Shown here: piece after piece, positions 1 through 11,218 of the stretch
Position numbering within the stretch: the first letter of the stretch is position 1
Layout of the letters: each line of letters starts with the position of its first letter
Assembly (NCBI RefSeq): GCF_932294415.1
Contig: NC_065536.1
Coordinates: 57,537,854 to 57,601,853, forward strand
DNA length: 64,000 nt
Direction of reading: 5' to 3'
Origin: Quercus robur
Lineage: Eukaryota; Streptophyta; Magnoliopsida; Fagales; Fagaceae
Notes under the pieces: generated by a model
What the model was told of the DNA's origin: nothing
What the model saw: only the letters and a program-made list of their open reading frames with translations
Database searches by the model: none
Made by a program: the position numbers and the translations under genes

Positions 1-315
1 AACGAAGACGTGGGACTTGTTGGAGTAGAGGATGATGACGAAGAGGCAGATTAGACCGACGAGCATGTAGGCGACGGCGAAGATGCGGTCGACGCTGGCG
101 TCGGGGTAGAGGTAGGTGAAGTAGTCGACGGCGGTGATGAAGGCGTTCCATGGGAGGAGGTAGCCGCAGCCGAGTGTGAAGTAGATTATGTAGGCGAGGT
201 GGAATTTGTCTTTGGGGATTGGGGCGGCGGTGGTGGTGGTTGGGGAAGTTGAAGTGGTGGTTAAGAGGACGGTTGATTCGGAGTCTCCGTCGTTGGCTGT
301 GGTGGTGAAACCCAT
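1..315 (-). CDS. ENT1: Equilibrative nucleoside transporter, first exon (partial)
   Basis: The minus strand is open for 105 codons from ATG at 315 to the window edge. After a polar, Thr-rich N-terminal tail (about residues 1-35) comes the first membrane segment with the family signature LLPWNAFITAVDYF (about residues 53-66), followed by YLYPDASVDRIF and a second hydrophobic segment near residues 83-98. This is the N-terminus of a plant SLC29/ENT protein, closest in my memory to ENT1, a proton-coupled nucleoside carrier of plasma membrane or tonoplast. About 11 membrane segments are expected in the family, so roughly three quarters of the protein lies outside the window. The start is the first in-frame ATG and gives the usual tail length. 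No break is visible. Assignment to ENT rests on sequence; the paralogue number is inferred. Confidence 0.85.
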   Translation of the reverse strand, partial: MGFTTTANDGDSESTVLLTTTSTSPTTTTAAPIPKDKFHLAYIIYFTLGCGYLLPWNAFITAVDYFTYLYPDASVDRIFAVAYMLVGLICLFVIILYSNKSHVFV

Positions 316-1827
316 CGGATCGGAGGAGGTTTCCGATTCGAATTTTTTTCTGATGGGTTTTTTGGGACTTTTAGGTAGGTGGTGGTTTGTTATTTTGTTT
401 GCCTCTTATTGTTGGTTTTGTTCGTTAAGGCCTTATTGTGGTCAGATGATAAATGAAATGATGTCGTTCTTTTGAATATTGTGTGAATCACGTGGTGGAT
501 TCGATCCAACAATCTTTTAATGCAAAATATGGGTGGACTGATCATGGCAAGTTGGCAACATCCAAAAGTGGAATCTTTGCGAAATCGAATTGGATTTTTT
601 TTTTTTTTTTTGGGGGTAATTTAACACCAAAATGCTAACAATTTCGTTAGTTAATATTGTTTCCGAACTACTTAGGAAACTAATATCTGAAGTTTCTTAG
701 ACGCAAGTTTTATGTGCTAGAAATGCTGAGTTGAAAATTATCCATGTGAAAATTGAGTTTTAAAGACTCGAGTTCCCAACACAATACCCAACCATGCTAA
801 AGGATTCAACATACTGCGTCAATGAAGAAATCCAACAATTGATTCTCCAAGGCTTGGACGATGCCTTCAAAGAAAGAACAGAAGCACCAGAAAATTCTCC
901 CAAAATTAACAAGCTTAAGAAAATCTAGATGGTTGTCTTGATGTTAAAGAACCGAATTTGTTCATCCCCATAGCTCTATCAAGATAGTTTGCATTCTACA
1001 AGCCTTCATCATTCCAGCTTTTCTATGAGAAATTACCACATCAATCCTGATAGCTCACCTATACCAGAGAGACACCGGAGACAACAAGCCCAGAGAGAAA
1101 CAAAAAACCCAAGCCACTCTGATGCTGAGATCGAAACTACCATGGGATTGTGTTTTGATTTGGGTTTTTTTTTTTTGGGTTTGGGTTTCTGAGAAATGGG
1201 TTTGGTTGTTGGGGTTCTTTAGTTACTCCTTTTAGGTCGGATTCTTCTACTATGGATTTGGGTCTTTGTGGGGTTGTGTTTTGGTTTGGTTTAGGAATAA
1301 CTAGAAGAACTGGAACTCGGGTCTCTAAAACTCAAGTTCCACATGGATTTTAATCCACCTCAGCTCTGCCACTCCATGACTTACGCAGGTGTAATATGGA
1401 AAATGTGATACTATCTATCTAACATATTTGTAAGCATTAGTGATGTGAATATGCTTAATTTTTTTTTTTTTTTTTTTGAGAAAAAGTTAGAAAAATACTC
1501 GTACCATAAGACATGTGTACTTTGATCTTAGAGAAAGTGGATACTTCCTATGATTTCCTTTAATGATTTATATTTTTGTTGCAAGTCCTTTAATGGTTAT
1601 AGGATTTAGAGGAAATAATTTTATATTTGTCCGTTAATGGTAAAAAAAAAAATTTTTATACAACACATAACTAAAACTATCCTTCTAAACTTGCCTAATC
1701 TGCCAAGTTTGAATTATCCAAATTTTCACTTGACACACCATTTTTGTATGTCGATGGGTGGATTGGATAATATATATATATATTTTTTCCATCAACTAGC
1801 CCAATCCAACCTACACACACTAGGGGC
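316..1827. other. Intergenic, ENT 5' flank
   Basis: No gene is supported here. The first 200 bases are the presumed promoter and 5' UTR of the minus-strand ENT gene. Long T runs occur at about 597-611, 1165-1175 and 1459-1477. Fragments around 755-780 and 1310-1345 (variants of ACTCGAGTT) resemble the palindromic arms of the MULE-like element at 50166-50698, so scattered remnants of that family may be present. A short open stretch near 820-930 is not recognised. Confidence 0.5.
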
Positions 1828-2256
1828 TAGGGGTGTGCATAGAGATGCCGTCACCGATCCAACCGACTGGCACCGATCATCCCGCACTGCTGTTGCCACC
1901 GACCAACGAAGCCGATGCCGATGATTAGAGCTTAAATGGACTTTCGATGCCGGAGCGGTGCATTCATCGGATCAGAGAGCCCGAAACCGAGCCCTTGCCG
2001 AACCGAATCGATACGTTTGAAGCATGTCTTTTCAAAGGTTTGGTCCGTTCTTCATACGACGCCATTTCAAGTATGTCTTTTAATTTTTTTTAACAAGACA
2101 ACGTCGTATTGGGTGTTGTAAAAAAAAATTAAAAAAAAAAACAAACAAACAAACAAAAGTACAAAACTATGTCGTATTTTCTATTTTGCTAGGTTTCCAA
2201 ATTTTTCCCTCACTATAAATTCTTTCTTTCACCCTCAGAGCCTTAGAGGTCCTTAA

Positions 2257-2347
<91 letters not shown>

Positions 2348-2847
2348 GCCTGAGCAGGTGCTCACTAGTCACCGCCGCTCACCGAGGCAAACCACTAGTA
2401 AGGTTTATTCATTTATCCGTTTATAGCCGTAGGTCCATTGTATTTTGCATGTTTATACATTTATACTAACACTGTTTCAGTGTTTTGTAGTTGGTTTATA
2501 CAAAAAGTGGACAAATTGTTTTGTATTTGGTTTATACTAAGTTACTAACACTGTTATGGATTGCCTATTTGTATTTGGTTTATACTAATACTGATACTGT
2601 TACTAAGTTTATAGTTTATACTAAGTTCCATTCCCCCTTGTTATTGTTACCTATTTGTATTTGGTTTATAAAAGCTTTATTTTTTTTTAATGTTTTTTAG
2701 TTAATGAAATGATAGTATCCACTAAAATGTGATATATAGTAAGTAGTAACAGTTTATACTGTTTGGGTTTTGGTTAATAGTTTATATTGTTTGGGTGAAC
2801 ATATTTTTTTTATAAAGTTCTACTGAACATATTTTTTTTATATGTTG

Positions 2848-2881
<34 letters not shown>

Positions 2882-3077
2882 TTATAAAAATAAAAAATAA
2901 AAATAGATTGTTAATGTTTCAAATCAAACTGACCAAACCGATTAAACTGCACCGCTATAGGTTGGAAAACCAACCCTAATCCGTATGCATCGGTTTTAAT
3001 TATTACAAAACCGATCCCTATCGGTTCAATAACAAATTTGAAAAATAACCAAGCCGATCGAATCGCGCACACCCCTA
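1828..3077. mobile_element. Non-autonomous hAT-type element
   Basis: Terminal inverted repeats TAGGGGTGTGC (1828-1838) and GCACACCCCTA (3067-3077) match perfectly over 11 bp. They are flanked by 8-bp target-site copies CTAGGGGC (1820-1827) and CAAGGGGC (3078-3085), one mismatch. An 8-bp duplication and the GGGTGTGC end are typical of plant hAT elements. Sub-terminal regions on both sides repeat ACCGATC/GATCGGTT-like words. No transposase ORF is present, so it needs a helper in trans. It contains the CT microsatellite and several TTGGTTTATACTA-like words at 2490-2670. Confidence 0.8.
2259..2345. repeat. (CT)n microsatellite
   Basis: An uninterrupted run of about 43 CT units lies inside the hAT element. 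A run this long is likely length-polymorphic. Confidence 0.97.
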
Positions 3078-3469
3078 CAAGGGGCAACTCAAGGCCCCAC
3101 TTGTTCCAAAAAAATTAGAGGATCTTAACTCTTAAGGCACCCCTATTGCATAAGCAAAAGGCAACCAAGATTGTATAAAAATGTCTTGAAATTGTAAAAT
3201 GATAATTATTTTTTTAAAGAAAAAATATACAGGTGGGTTTTGCATTTTATTCCCCCACTTGCAAGAAGGCTCCCAAAATATTTAGCCAATTGAAATCCAA
3301 CTCAATTGAAACTATAAACTATTTCACAACAAAAAATTTTCCTAACAACTTGTGAAAGAGATGTAAATAAAACCTAAATACCAAAACTTGATTAATTAGC
3401 AGTTTTACATCTAAAAAAAAGGAACAGTTTAAAAAAAATGTATATAAAATAAAAAGTCAAATAAATAGT

Positions 3470-4283
3470 TGTAAGGGCACGTTGGATCCTTGAGCCCAAA
3501 GGGTTAAACGATTTAGGCCCAAAGAGCCCAATACAATGAATTTGTAGAGAATAGGTTGGAAAACTAAGCTCTAATGAGTTAGACAACAATTATAGTTGGC
3601 CTAGATGATAAGAAAGCAAAGATAAACTAGTTTTATCCAAAGAAAATCGTCCTCGGCACAATCCGAGGAGATCAGTTCTTGTATATATCTCTTTTGAATT
3701 TGGTTACAAGTCTAGTTCTTGTTCCTACAATATTTTTCTCTTAATTCTTTGATCCCTCTCCCTCAGGGTATTCTTTCTCTTTTATACTATCTTCCTCCTT
3801 TCATTTCCACCCTCCACGTGTAGATCAGGTTACTGGCATTGATCTTTGTCCTATCAGCACCTTTCTGAAATCTCTGGGAGTAGCTGTAAGGCTGAAAATT
3901 ACTGTTCAGGTATCACTTCCATATTAATGCGGCCAGAGAATTAGCTACAGAGCATTCAATGCGGTGGTAGCAGCTTTCTCTTAGATATTTCATAGTTCCC
4001 CTTTGTCCTGTGCTTCCATGATGTGCATCCTTATCAATAGAATCTCTCGGAACATTGTTCTGAATGGCAGATCACACATTCTGACCTCTACTTTGCTTAG
4101 CCGAGGAGACGTTCTTCCTCAAACCACTTTCCTGGACCCTCATGACCAAACCCCATGTCTTCATTCACTAATGCGAACTTCCATGACAGCGTTTACGCGT
4201 CCTCGGACTACTAGATGTCCTCGGATTGAGCCCCTGGCCCAACATATATATAGATATATACTACTAGGCCTATCATACCTACA
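3470..4283 (-). mobile_element. Solo LTR, Ty3/gypsy (Tat-like), with TSD
   Basis: On the plus strand the unit starts TGTAAGG and ends CCTACA; read on the minus strand it runs TG...CCTTACA like the LTRs of the large elements in this window. Perfect 5-bp direct repeats ATAGT flank it (3465-3469 and 4284-4288), and no internal region follows, so it is a solo LTR left by LTR-LTR recombination. Text near the start (AATGAATTTGTAGAG) and the inverted pair TCCTCGG/CCGAGGA (3650-3656, 3663-3669) are shared with the LTR at 54515. Confidence 0.85.
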
Positions 4284-5042
4284 ATAGTATTTAATTAATA
4301 ATTAGGATTATAAAAGCCGATTAAAAGTTTTCACCTTATGCCTCATAATGTATTGAATGTGCACTAGATTGAATTGGCCTTGACCCACACCAATAACATA
4401 TTTAAACGAGAACTAATAACAACTTATAACTAAACCTTTAGTAAAAGTGTAAAACCCTAAAAAAATATTGTACTTATGGAATTATTCTTAAAAAAGAAAC
4501 ATCGCAGTAGCTGGGAGCAATAATAGAGAAGAGTTTAGATAGGAGAGACGTGGCTGTTTTTTTTTTTTTTTGTTTTTTTTGTTTTTTTTTAATTTAAAAA
4601 ATATATCTTTGTAGTGATATTTTATAAGATACTAGCTTGTAACCCTATGCATATGCATGAATATACTTAAAAGATACACATTAAGATGCATAATATAATT
4701 CTTACATATATAATTTAAATATTATTGATAGTCATTCTTATTTTTTTTTTTAACTCTTTAAAAAGTCTTGTAAGAATGTTATTAGGTAGAAAATGTAAAT
4801 TGTCCATTTTTAAAAATATTTTTATGTTCATTAAATCTAAACTCTTTAGTTTTTGTACATAATAACTCACTTGAATGGATTTTTATGATATGGTCTCACA
4901 TTTGATTCCATAATTAAGAAATAAAACTCTCTCTAAAAATAAATAATTTAGGACACATGGCGCAAAATTGGATTTCAATTATAGAATCTAATTGGATTTT
5001 CTCTAAACTTTACCTATTAATATATATATATATATATATATA

Positions 5043-5798
5043 TGTGGGGTCCAATAGTTTATGGGTCCGGCCCACGCGCTTATGGGAAGCCCACCGGTCC
5101 TAAACTGAAGGAGGCCAGGGCCCAAGCTCGAAACTAGGAAACATAAAAAGTGGCCCGAAGACACAGCCGAGGACGGTTTCGTCCTCGGCAGGTCCAAAAC
5201 CTCATGGACAGAAATGGAACACGAGTAAGCTATAAAGATCAGAAAATATCCTGGGGAAGTTGTCTTTAATACCCTTCCCTGACATGACACTGCCCCTAGC
5301 AGAGCCGGGATCTTAGGCTTTATGGATCATCTCCAGCAATTTTTGGGATTAGACTGATGGGACAGATATCTGTCCTGGAAAGATCGACCCTACACGTGGA
5401 CGAAGGACAACGAACTTAGGCTAGTATAAAAGAGAATGTTATGTGACCAAAAGAAGGATCTCTCCCATCTGGCTTCCTGAGAAAGACTTGATGAAAGAGA
5501 ATGTCTGGATAATATACGCCGGACACCACATAAAAACCCACCGACGGGTAACCGGGGACTGCACCATCGCTCCTCGGACATGATCCGAGGAGCCAAATCC
5601 TCCTAGATACAAGATTAAAGGGCCTGAATATCCAGCCCAAAGCTCTTTCTCATATTGGTTCACCTATAGTCCGGCCCGAAATGTCGCCCTGTGATCCAAC
5701 GCTGGCCTTTCAAGCCCACTCTCTACAAATATTATTGTGAGGGACTTTCCGTGTGCAAGCCCAACATCGTTGTTGGGCCGTCAAAGATTTTGTGTCCT

Positions 5799-5802
<4 letters not shown>
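5043..5802 (+). mobile_element. Solo LTR, Ty3/gypsy, nested in Helitron
   Basis: Begins TGTGGGG and ends TGTCCTTACA, the same ends as the LTRs of the full element at 38512-49364. It lies in a (TA)n tract (before 5043 and after 5802), so a target duplication cannot be read exactly. It contains the inverted pair GCTCCTCGGA (5569-5578) and TCCGAGGAGC (5584-5593) with a 5-base spacer. No gag-pol sequence adjoins it. Confidence 0.75.
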
Positions 5803-5833
<31 letters not shown>

Positions 5834-5871
5834 ATCTATCTATCTATCTATCTATAAAGAGAGAGAGAGAG
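5803..5871. repeat. (TA)n-(TCTA)n-(GA)n compound microsatellite
   Basis: TA dinucleotides are followed by about seven TCTA units and a short AG run. It directly abuts the solo LTR and probably belongs to the TA tract into which the LTR inserted. Confidence 0.9.
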
Positions 5872-6246
5872 ATGACTTATAAACTTGAATTATTTTTAGT
5901 TCTATAAAAAAAGGCTCATAAATATAAAATCATTTAAAAATAATGTATTTTATGGTTTACTTATATTGGACTCATTATTTTTTATACTAAATTAATTCAT
6001 TTGGTATAAAAATTAATAAACTTAGATTAAATGGGACACATGTCGTAAAATTAAACTCTAATTGAAATCTAATTTTTACATTGAATTAACTTACTGGGCA
6101 CAAAAATTTAAAAATTTATATTAGATGAGATATGTGGCGTAAAATTAGATTTTAATTGAATTCAATTTGAAATCTAATTGGATTTTCTATTTGCTTTATC
6201 TATTATTATTATTATTATTATTATTTTATATATATATATATATAGA

Positions 6247-8150
6247 TTAGTATCTTCGATTCTTCATATCTTGGGGGTTTAAAAAGAAAATGAAAAAGGC
6301 ATGTTAAAGTATCTTGCGAGATTTGAAACTTCCCAACATCCAAGGCATTGCATCTGTTCATGGTTTAGGCATGAGAAATTTTTTATGTCCTTTGGTATAA
6401 GTTTGTTGAGCTCCTAAGTTAGGGTGGTGGACCTTTTATGTGCTAAATGGTGGTAGACTGGTAGTGGCGACAATGGCCCACTACTAGTCTACAATTATTT
6501 AGTGAAAAAATTAGTAATTTACCACTGTTTTGGAAATATATAGAAATTTACCACATTTTTGAAACTTAAGTTTGCCATTAAATTCGATTTCCAAAAACTC
6601 GAGTTCTTTGAAAAACTATACCTTCAAATTTGTTGGAAAATTTTTCCATGGTACTCAATTCCATGAACTCGAATATCATGGAAAACTCAATTTCGCTAAC
6701 TTCAAGTACCCAAAAAGTAGTAGATCCCTTCATATTTTCGAAACAGTGGTAGATTGCAACATAATTTGCAAAAAAGTGCTATTTGGCTATTTTTGCCAAG
6801 AACCACGAGCGGAATGATATTGGTATCCACCTTTCTTGTAACAGGGCCCAATAATTTCTATAGGGCAGGGCACCCTTGGCAAATGTCACAGCTATGTCCT
6901 ACGTTTAACCACACCAGCTCATGAATAAAGAGACATTTTAGCTTTAAATTCCTCAAGCCACAATAGGACAAACTCTTAAGAAAAATTATATATCTTGGTC
7001 TCTTCAATCACCACATGTTATTTAAAGCGTGTTTTATTTTTCTTTGCTAAGTTGTCACTGTGTTGCTCATTTTCCTCTGCACGGGTTTTGTGGTTGTGAA
7101 ACGTGCAAGCAAGGTCTACTTGTTACTTGTTTAGTTGTTTTGTTTGTTTGGAGATGAACTGATGAAATGACGTAGTTCTTTTGAATATTGTGAATAAGGT
7201 GGAAAGTGAATCCATCCGTCATGACTTTTTAGATTGAGGAAGAGAGAGAGAGGAGAGCATGGAAGAATAAAGTAGAGTCGGTTGGACATTATATTAATTT
7301 CGAACCAACTTTATTTTACTTTTCTTTCTTTCTTTCAATTTAAATGAGCTATTAAGTATCGAAAAATATTATTCATAATATTTTATAATAAATAATAAAT
7401 TATTATTAATTATTATAGGTAGTCAAACAAATAATATAAGTTATAGATTTAAATTAGAATTACCAACAATTTAACACATATTATTTACCGTGAAAATGTT
7501 AACAATGTTGGGCTTTGACCAGAGATTGACCAGAGATGTGATCGGACTGGATCTCGATGGATACTAATTATTGGCAACTTGGCAGATCCAAATAGGTAAA
7601 AGCGGCAGCCATCGTACTAGGCAACTAGCTGGGGAGCAATAATAAAGTGAACCGCTGAAGGGACGTGGAGATTTTTTTATTATATTTTGTTAATCTGCAA
7701 CTGCAACTTGAATATAATTTGATAAGAATAAAATTTAAGTATAGTATTTTAAAGGTTATTCTTTAAGTCTTTCTCGTAAAAATGTGACTATTTAATTAAA
7801 AAATATATTTTTATTTCATGAAAAAAAATTTATATAATAAAATTTTAAAATAAAAACTTAAGAAATAATCCCTAAATTTTGTACTTAAGTCTTGGGCTTT
7901 GGACAAAATCAAACTTCAGGTACTAAATGGACCCCATGCGATCCACTACATGACTTTTGAAGAAATTGTGTTTATTTTTTTATTTCTTAAAAAATATTTT
8001 CTTTATTAATATAATATTTATGTATAATTTTCTTTTCCTTTTTCTTTTTCTTAAAATTTTTAACCCATTTTATTTAAATTCTATAATTAAGAGAGAATAT
8101 TTAAATTCTGAAAAATATTGAAGAGGGTAAAAGTATGGATGATGGATTTG
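6247..8150. other. Intergenic
   Basis: No gene is supported. 6560-6730 has variants of AACTCGAGTT/AACTCGAAT. 7140-7200 closely repeats part of the ENT 5' flank (437-500), including TTCTTTTGAATATTGTG. 7610-7680 resembles 4500-4555 (CTGGG(G)AGCAATAATA). The rest is AT-rich with T and A runs. Confidence 0.5.
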
Positions 8151-8650
8151 GAATAGTGGGTTGATGGTAGACAGATCCAAAGTGTACGGACACAAGGTGG
8201 ACGGGTCTAGATGTGGTATCCACCTAGTTTCAGTAGTCTTCAAGGAATCCTAAATGGAAACAACTTGCGTCTCACGGTTAACCCTAACTCATAGAGTCTC
8301 AATATGAATGGAATTCTAATATGAGGAGGATTCCGTAATATACACTCATTAATGATAATCTTTTCTATAAGGAAACGCCTTCCTACGCAAGAAACAGAGT
8401 CAATTCTACACTACTATAAAAACCCAAAGACTCTCAGAAAACAAGGTACGCATAATTTAGTCTAGTTCTGGTACTCTAGAGTTGTGAGAAGTTCTAACTT
8501 GACATTCGGAGGGTTTTTGGCCGGCACCACACCGGTGCTCTCTATTAGGTCTTCTCTTTTGTATTGTGCAGGTATTGTTTTAAGTATGTGAAGACCGTAT
8601 GACTTACCGGTGATTTTTCGGTATTATCAAATATCATTATTGAAGATATC
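8150..8650. repeat. Probable degenerate LTR remnant
   Basis: A TATA-like CTATAAAAACCC (about 8414) is followed about 100 bp later by TTGACATTCGGAGGGTTTTTGG and CCGGCACCACACCGGTGCTC. This arrangement resembles the R-U5 part of plant Ty3/gypsy LTRs. I could not find matching ends or a target duplication, so the limits are approximate and the call is an inference from style. Confidence 0.4.
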
Positions 8651-9624
8651 AAAAAGTTAGTTAAACACTTAAATTACAAAGCTTTTAAGTTTTGTTTTAC
8701 TTAAATCATTATATAAGAATAGTATTTTTCGAATTTCAAAAATCTCTCACTAACCTATTGACTTATATTTTTCGATAAATCCAATCTTATATTTTTGGTA
8801 TATCCAATACGATGGCCGAGATATTTATTATTGATATTTCAAAATATTGTTTTTGGAATCCTGCGAAAATTTTCCTTTCAACAAGATCTAAAACCTCCAA
8901 AATAAGTTTTTGAGATATTTCATCTAATCCCTCACATGTTCTCTTCCCCTTCTAAATTCTTTTCGAAGTGTCATTGTGTTACTCATTTTCTTCAGCATGC
9001 AGAATATACACAATGATCCCGGTCCCACACTAAGCATAGCATAATGTACAAATCTCGAAGTCCATTGCAATTTCAACATGATCAGCATGCTGTTAACTCT
9101 CAAGCTATTTGAACAATGGAACCAAACAATCCAACGATTACCCCAACTTGCATCCACTTCCAATCTTAACTAACATTCTTCCACATTTAGCTCACCAACC
9201 TCCTCTAATGTAAGAATACTAGTTGAACCGAAGGTTTTTCAAGCCTGTTGCGATCAAATAACATGACAAGTGTTTGTTGCCTTTGGCACTAAAGTTCCCT
9301 TCATCCATGAAAATCAATCAATGAGCAATTTTACATTCTAGTTTTGGCATTCCCGCAAAACTATAGCCATCTTTCTTTATTAATATATGAGAAATATTAT
9401 GTATGCAACATTTTTTTACAATATAATTTAGGATAAGAAAGGAAAAAGAAAAACATGTGCTCAGGGGTTCAATCGCCATATAGGCGAGTTGGTACCCAGG
9501 TTTCCTAATGACCTATTGCTCAGGGGTTCAATCCCCCGCACTTACCTCACAAAAAAAGGAAAAAGAAAAAGAAAAAGAAAATGTGTGCTCAAAAGGCAGG
9601 AAGCATCTAGAATTGAATGATTAA
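8651..9624. other. Intergenic with a tRNA-like SINE head remnant
   Basis: No gene is supported. At 9481-9492 TAGGCGAGTTGG fits a pol III A box, and at 9525-9534 GGTTCAATCC fits a B box about 40 bases later. A second GGGGTTCAATC occurs at 9463. No folded tRNA can be drawn around them, so a decayed tRNA-derived SINE head is the best reading. A/G-rich AAAAAGAAAAAG follows at 9550-9580. Confidence 0.35.
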
Positions 9625-10169
9625 GGGCCCGTTTGGTTATAGAGTTCAAAAATTATTGTTTAAAAAGATGTGAAAATTGTAGTTTAAAAAGTGTTATTGA
9701 AATACATGTTTTTAGTGTTTATAAAAAAAAAAAAATGTGTTTGGTATCATGGTTTAAATAACATGTTTCAGTGTTCAAAAACATAAAATATGTGTTTGGT
9801 ATGTGTGTGTTAGATGGTAAAAAAAAGCTGAACAAAGTACAAAATAAATATTTTTTAAATCAGCAAAGTACAAAAAAAATATAAAATATTGTTTAAATGC
9901 TGCCGGGTTGTGTCTGTGTGGGTGAAAAAGCTGACCGGTACTGTTCAACTTAATTACAAAAATGCCACTCATCAATGGTTTTTGTTGTTCAAAATCATTC
10001 CCAAGCTGATTTCAAAAACTATTGTTTTAAACATATGTTTTGAGCAATATTTTTTAAACAATACTTTTTGAAATCAATGACCAAACATATTTTTTTTTGT
10101 TTTTGAACAATATTGTTTAGTGTTTAAACACTAAACAATATGTTTTGAAATCAATGACCAAACACCCTC
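9625..10169. mobile_element. PIF/Harbinger-type MITE (Tourist-like)
   Basis: Ends are GGGCCCGTTTGGT and, reversed, GAGGGTGTTTGGT (9 of 13 match), flanked by 3-bp TAA copies (9622-9624, 10170-10172). The interior is AT-rich and self-complementary, with repeated TTGTTTAAA and TCAATGACCAAACA words. Length 545 bp with no transposase. A 3-bp TAA/TTA target and G-rich ends are typical of this superfamily. Confidence 0.65.
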
Positions 10170-10172
10170 TAA

Positions 10173-11218
10173 AAGACCGAAAATGCCCCCACAGACTTTT
10201 AGCTCACTCATGCACTTAAGAGTAACAAAAAAAATCCCCCTCTCAAAAAAAAAAAAAAAAAAAAACTGCAAAGAACAAAAAAGAAAATCCAAAATGGCAA
10301 AGTCCATGAGAGTGAGTGAGGCCATGACTAAAAGAACCAGGCCCATGACTACGAGCAGGCCATAAGGCCCACCAACTAATTGAACAATTCTTTACATAAG
10401 TTTTGCTCCCAACCAAAAAATTAAAAGAAAAAGAAAAAGAAAAAGAAAACACTGCTAAAACCAACAGAATCAGCAGAAACAATGTTGTTTGTCTATTGCT
10501 TTGCATTAATCAACCATAAGCTAACAATGTCATTGGTTTTCCTAGTTCCACGTTCGGCAATCACCATTTCTTTAATCAGATTCAAATTGACGTTGCAAAA
10601 TTTAAAAAAAAAAGTCATTAATAATGCCTTATTTGGACCATGTCTTGACAAGATATTCATAAGGTATTCTGATTAGCCTGCATGAGCACTAATAATACAT
10701 TATATTATACATAAAACATTGCTTTCCTTCTAACACCCAAGAATTTATTTTTATTCTTTTCCTAACATTACAATTACATAGAATACAAATTGATGTTATT
10801 ACATTGCCATTTGCCTCCTCTGCAATATCTAGCCCAAGTAAATCCAAGAAACCCTCTCTCTCAGTTATACATAATAAATTTGAAACTTATACGTCTCTCA
10901 ATCTGTCTCTTTTTTGCTAAATATGAATGAAATATTTAAGCGTCTCTAACCCCTACTCATTATTCCAATATCCCTATTTTTTCATTCCCCCAGATATTGT
11001 TAACCATTCCAATTTGCAATACCCCATTTTGAACTTTTCAACGTCCTTTCATAAACACAGATAGATATCTGGTCTCTCCAATTGAAGCTTCCTTCATATA
11101 TCCACTTCCTTTATTTTTAAGTGGTCATCTTATGTGCCAAAGATTGCATACTTATAGTAACTCATCCTTAAGCTTTCTTTCATTGAATAATTCTCACTTA
11201 CGAGTAAAGACCACCCAC
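10173..11218. other. Intergenic
   Basis: A-rich runs at 10245-10264 and AAAAAG repeats at about 10423-10448. No gene is supported. The last few hundred bases are the former promoter of the receptor-kinase pseudogene; no clear TATA box was assigned. Confidence 0.5.

Larger units (their letters stand above)
4632..6246 (-). mobile_element. Non-autonomous Helitron, minus strand
   Basis: Read on the minus strand, the element begins TCTATATATATATATATA (5' TC end at 6246) and finishes GGGTTACAAGCTAG (3' end at 4632). The self-complementary ATGCATATGCAT lies just upstream in the hairpin position. The flanking host bases are A (4631) and T (6247), the AT target expected for Helitrons, with no target duplication. 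The 5' end matches that of the Helitron at 24540. It has no Rep/Hel coding region. A solo LTR of 760 bp (5043-5802) is inserted in it, and words such as AATCTAATTGGATTTTCT are repeated on each side (about 4987 and 6172). Confidence 0.7.

Noticed and set aside
206..475. Plus-strand open frame of 89 codons
   Set aside because: It is the shadow of the ENT first exon on the minus strand.
5390..5663. Overlapping minus-strand frames of 68-74 codons
   Set aside because: They lie wholly inside a solo LTR and show no protein family features.
8924..9163. 79-codon minus-strand frame
   Set aside because: The opening VDASWG faintly recalls plant RNase H domains of LINEs, but nothing else fits and no neighbouring LINE sequence was found.
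9440..9545. tRNA gene
   Set aside because: Pol III box-like words are present, but no cloverleaf with acceptor and anticodon stems can be formed; listed only as a SINE-like remnant.
10131..10506. Frames on both strands around A/T runs
   Set aside because: Low-complexity translations (poly-Phe, poly-Lys) within and after a MITE.
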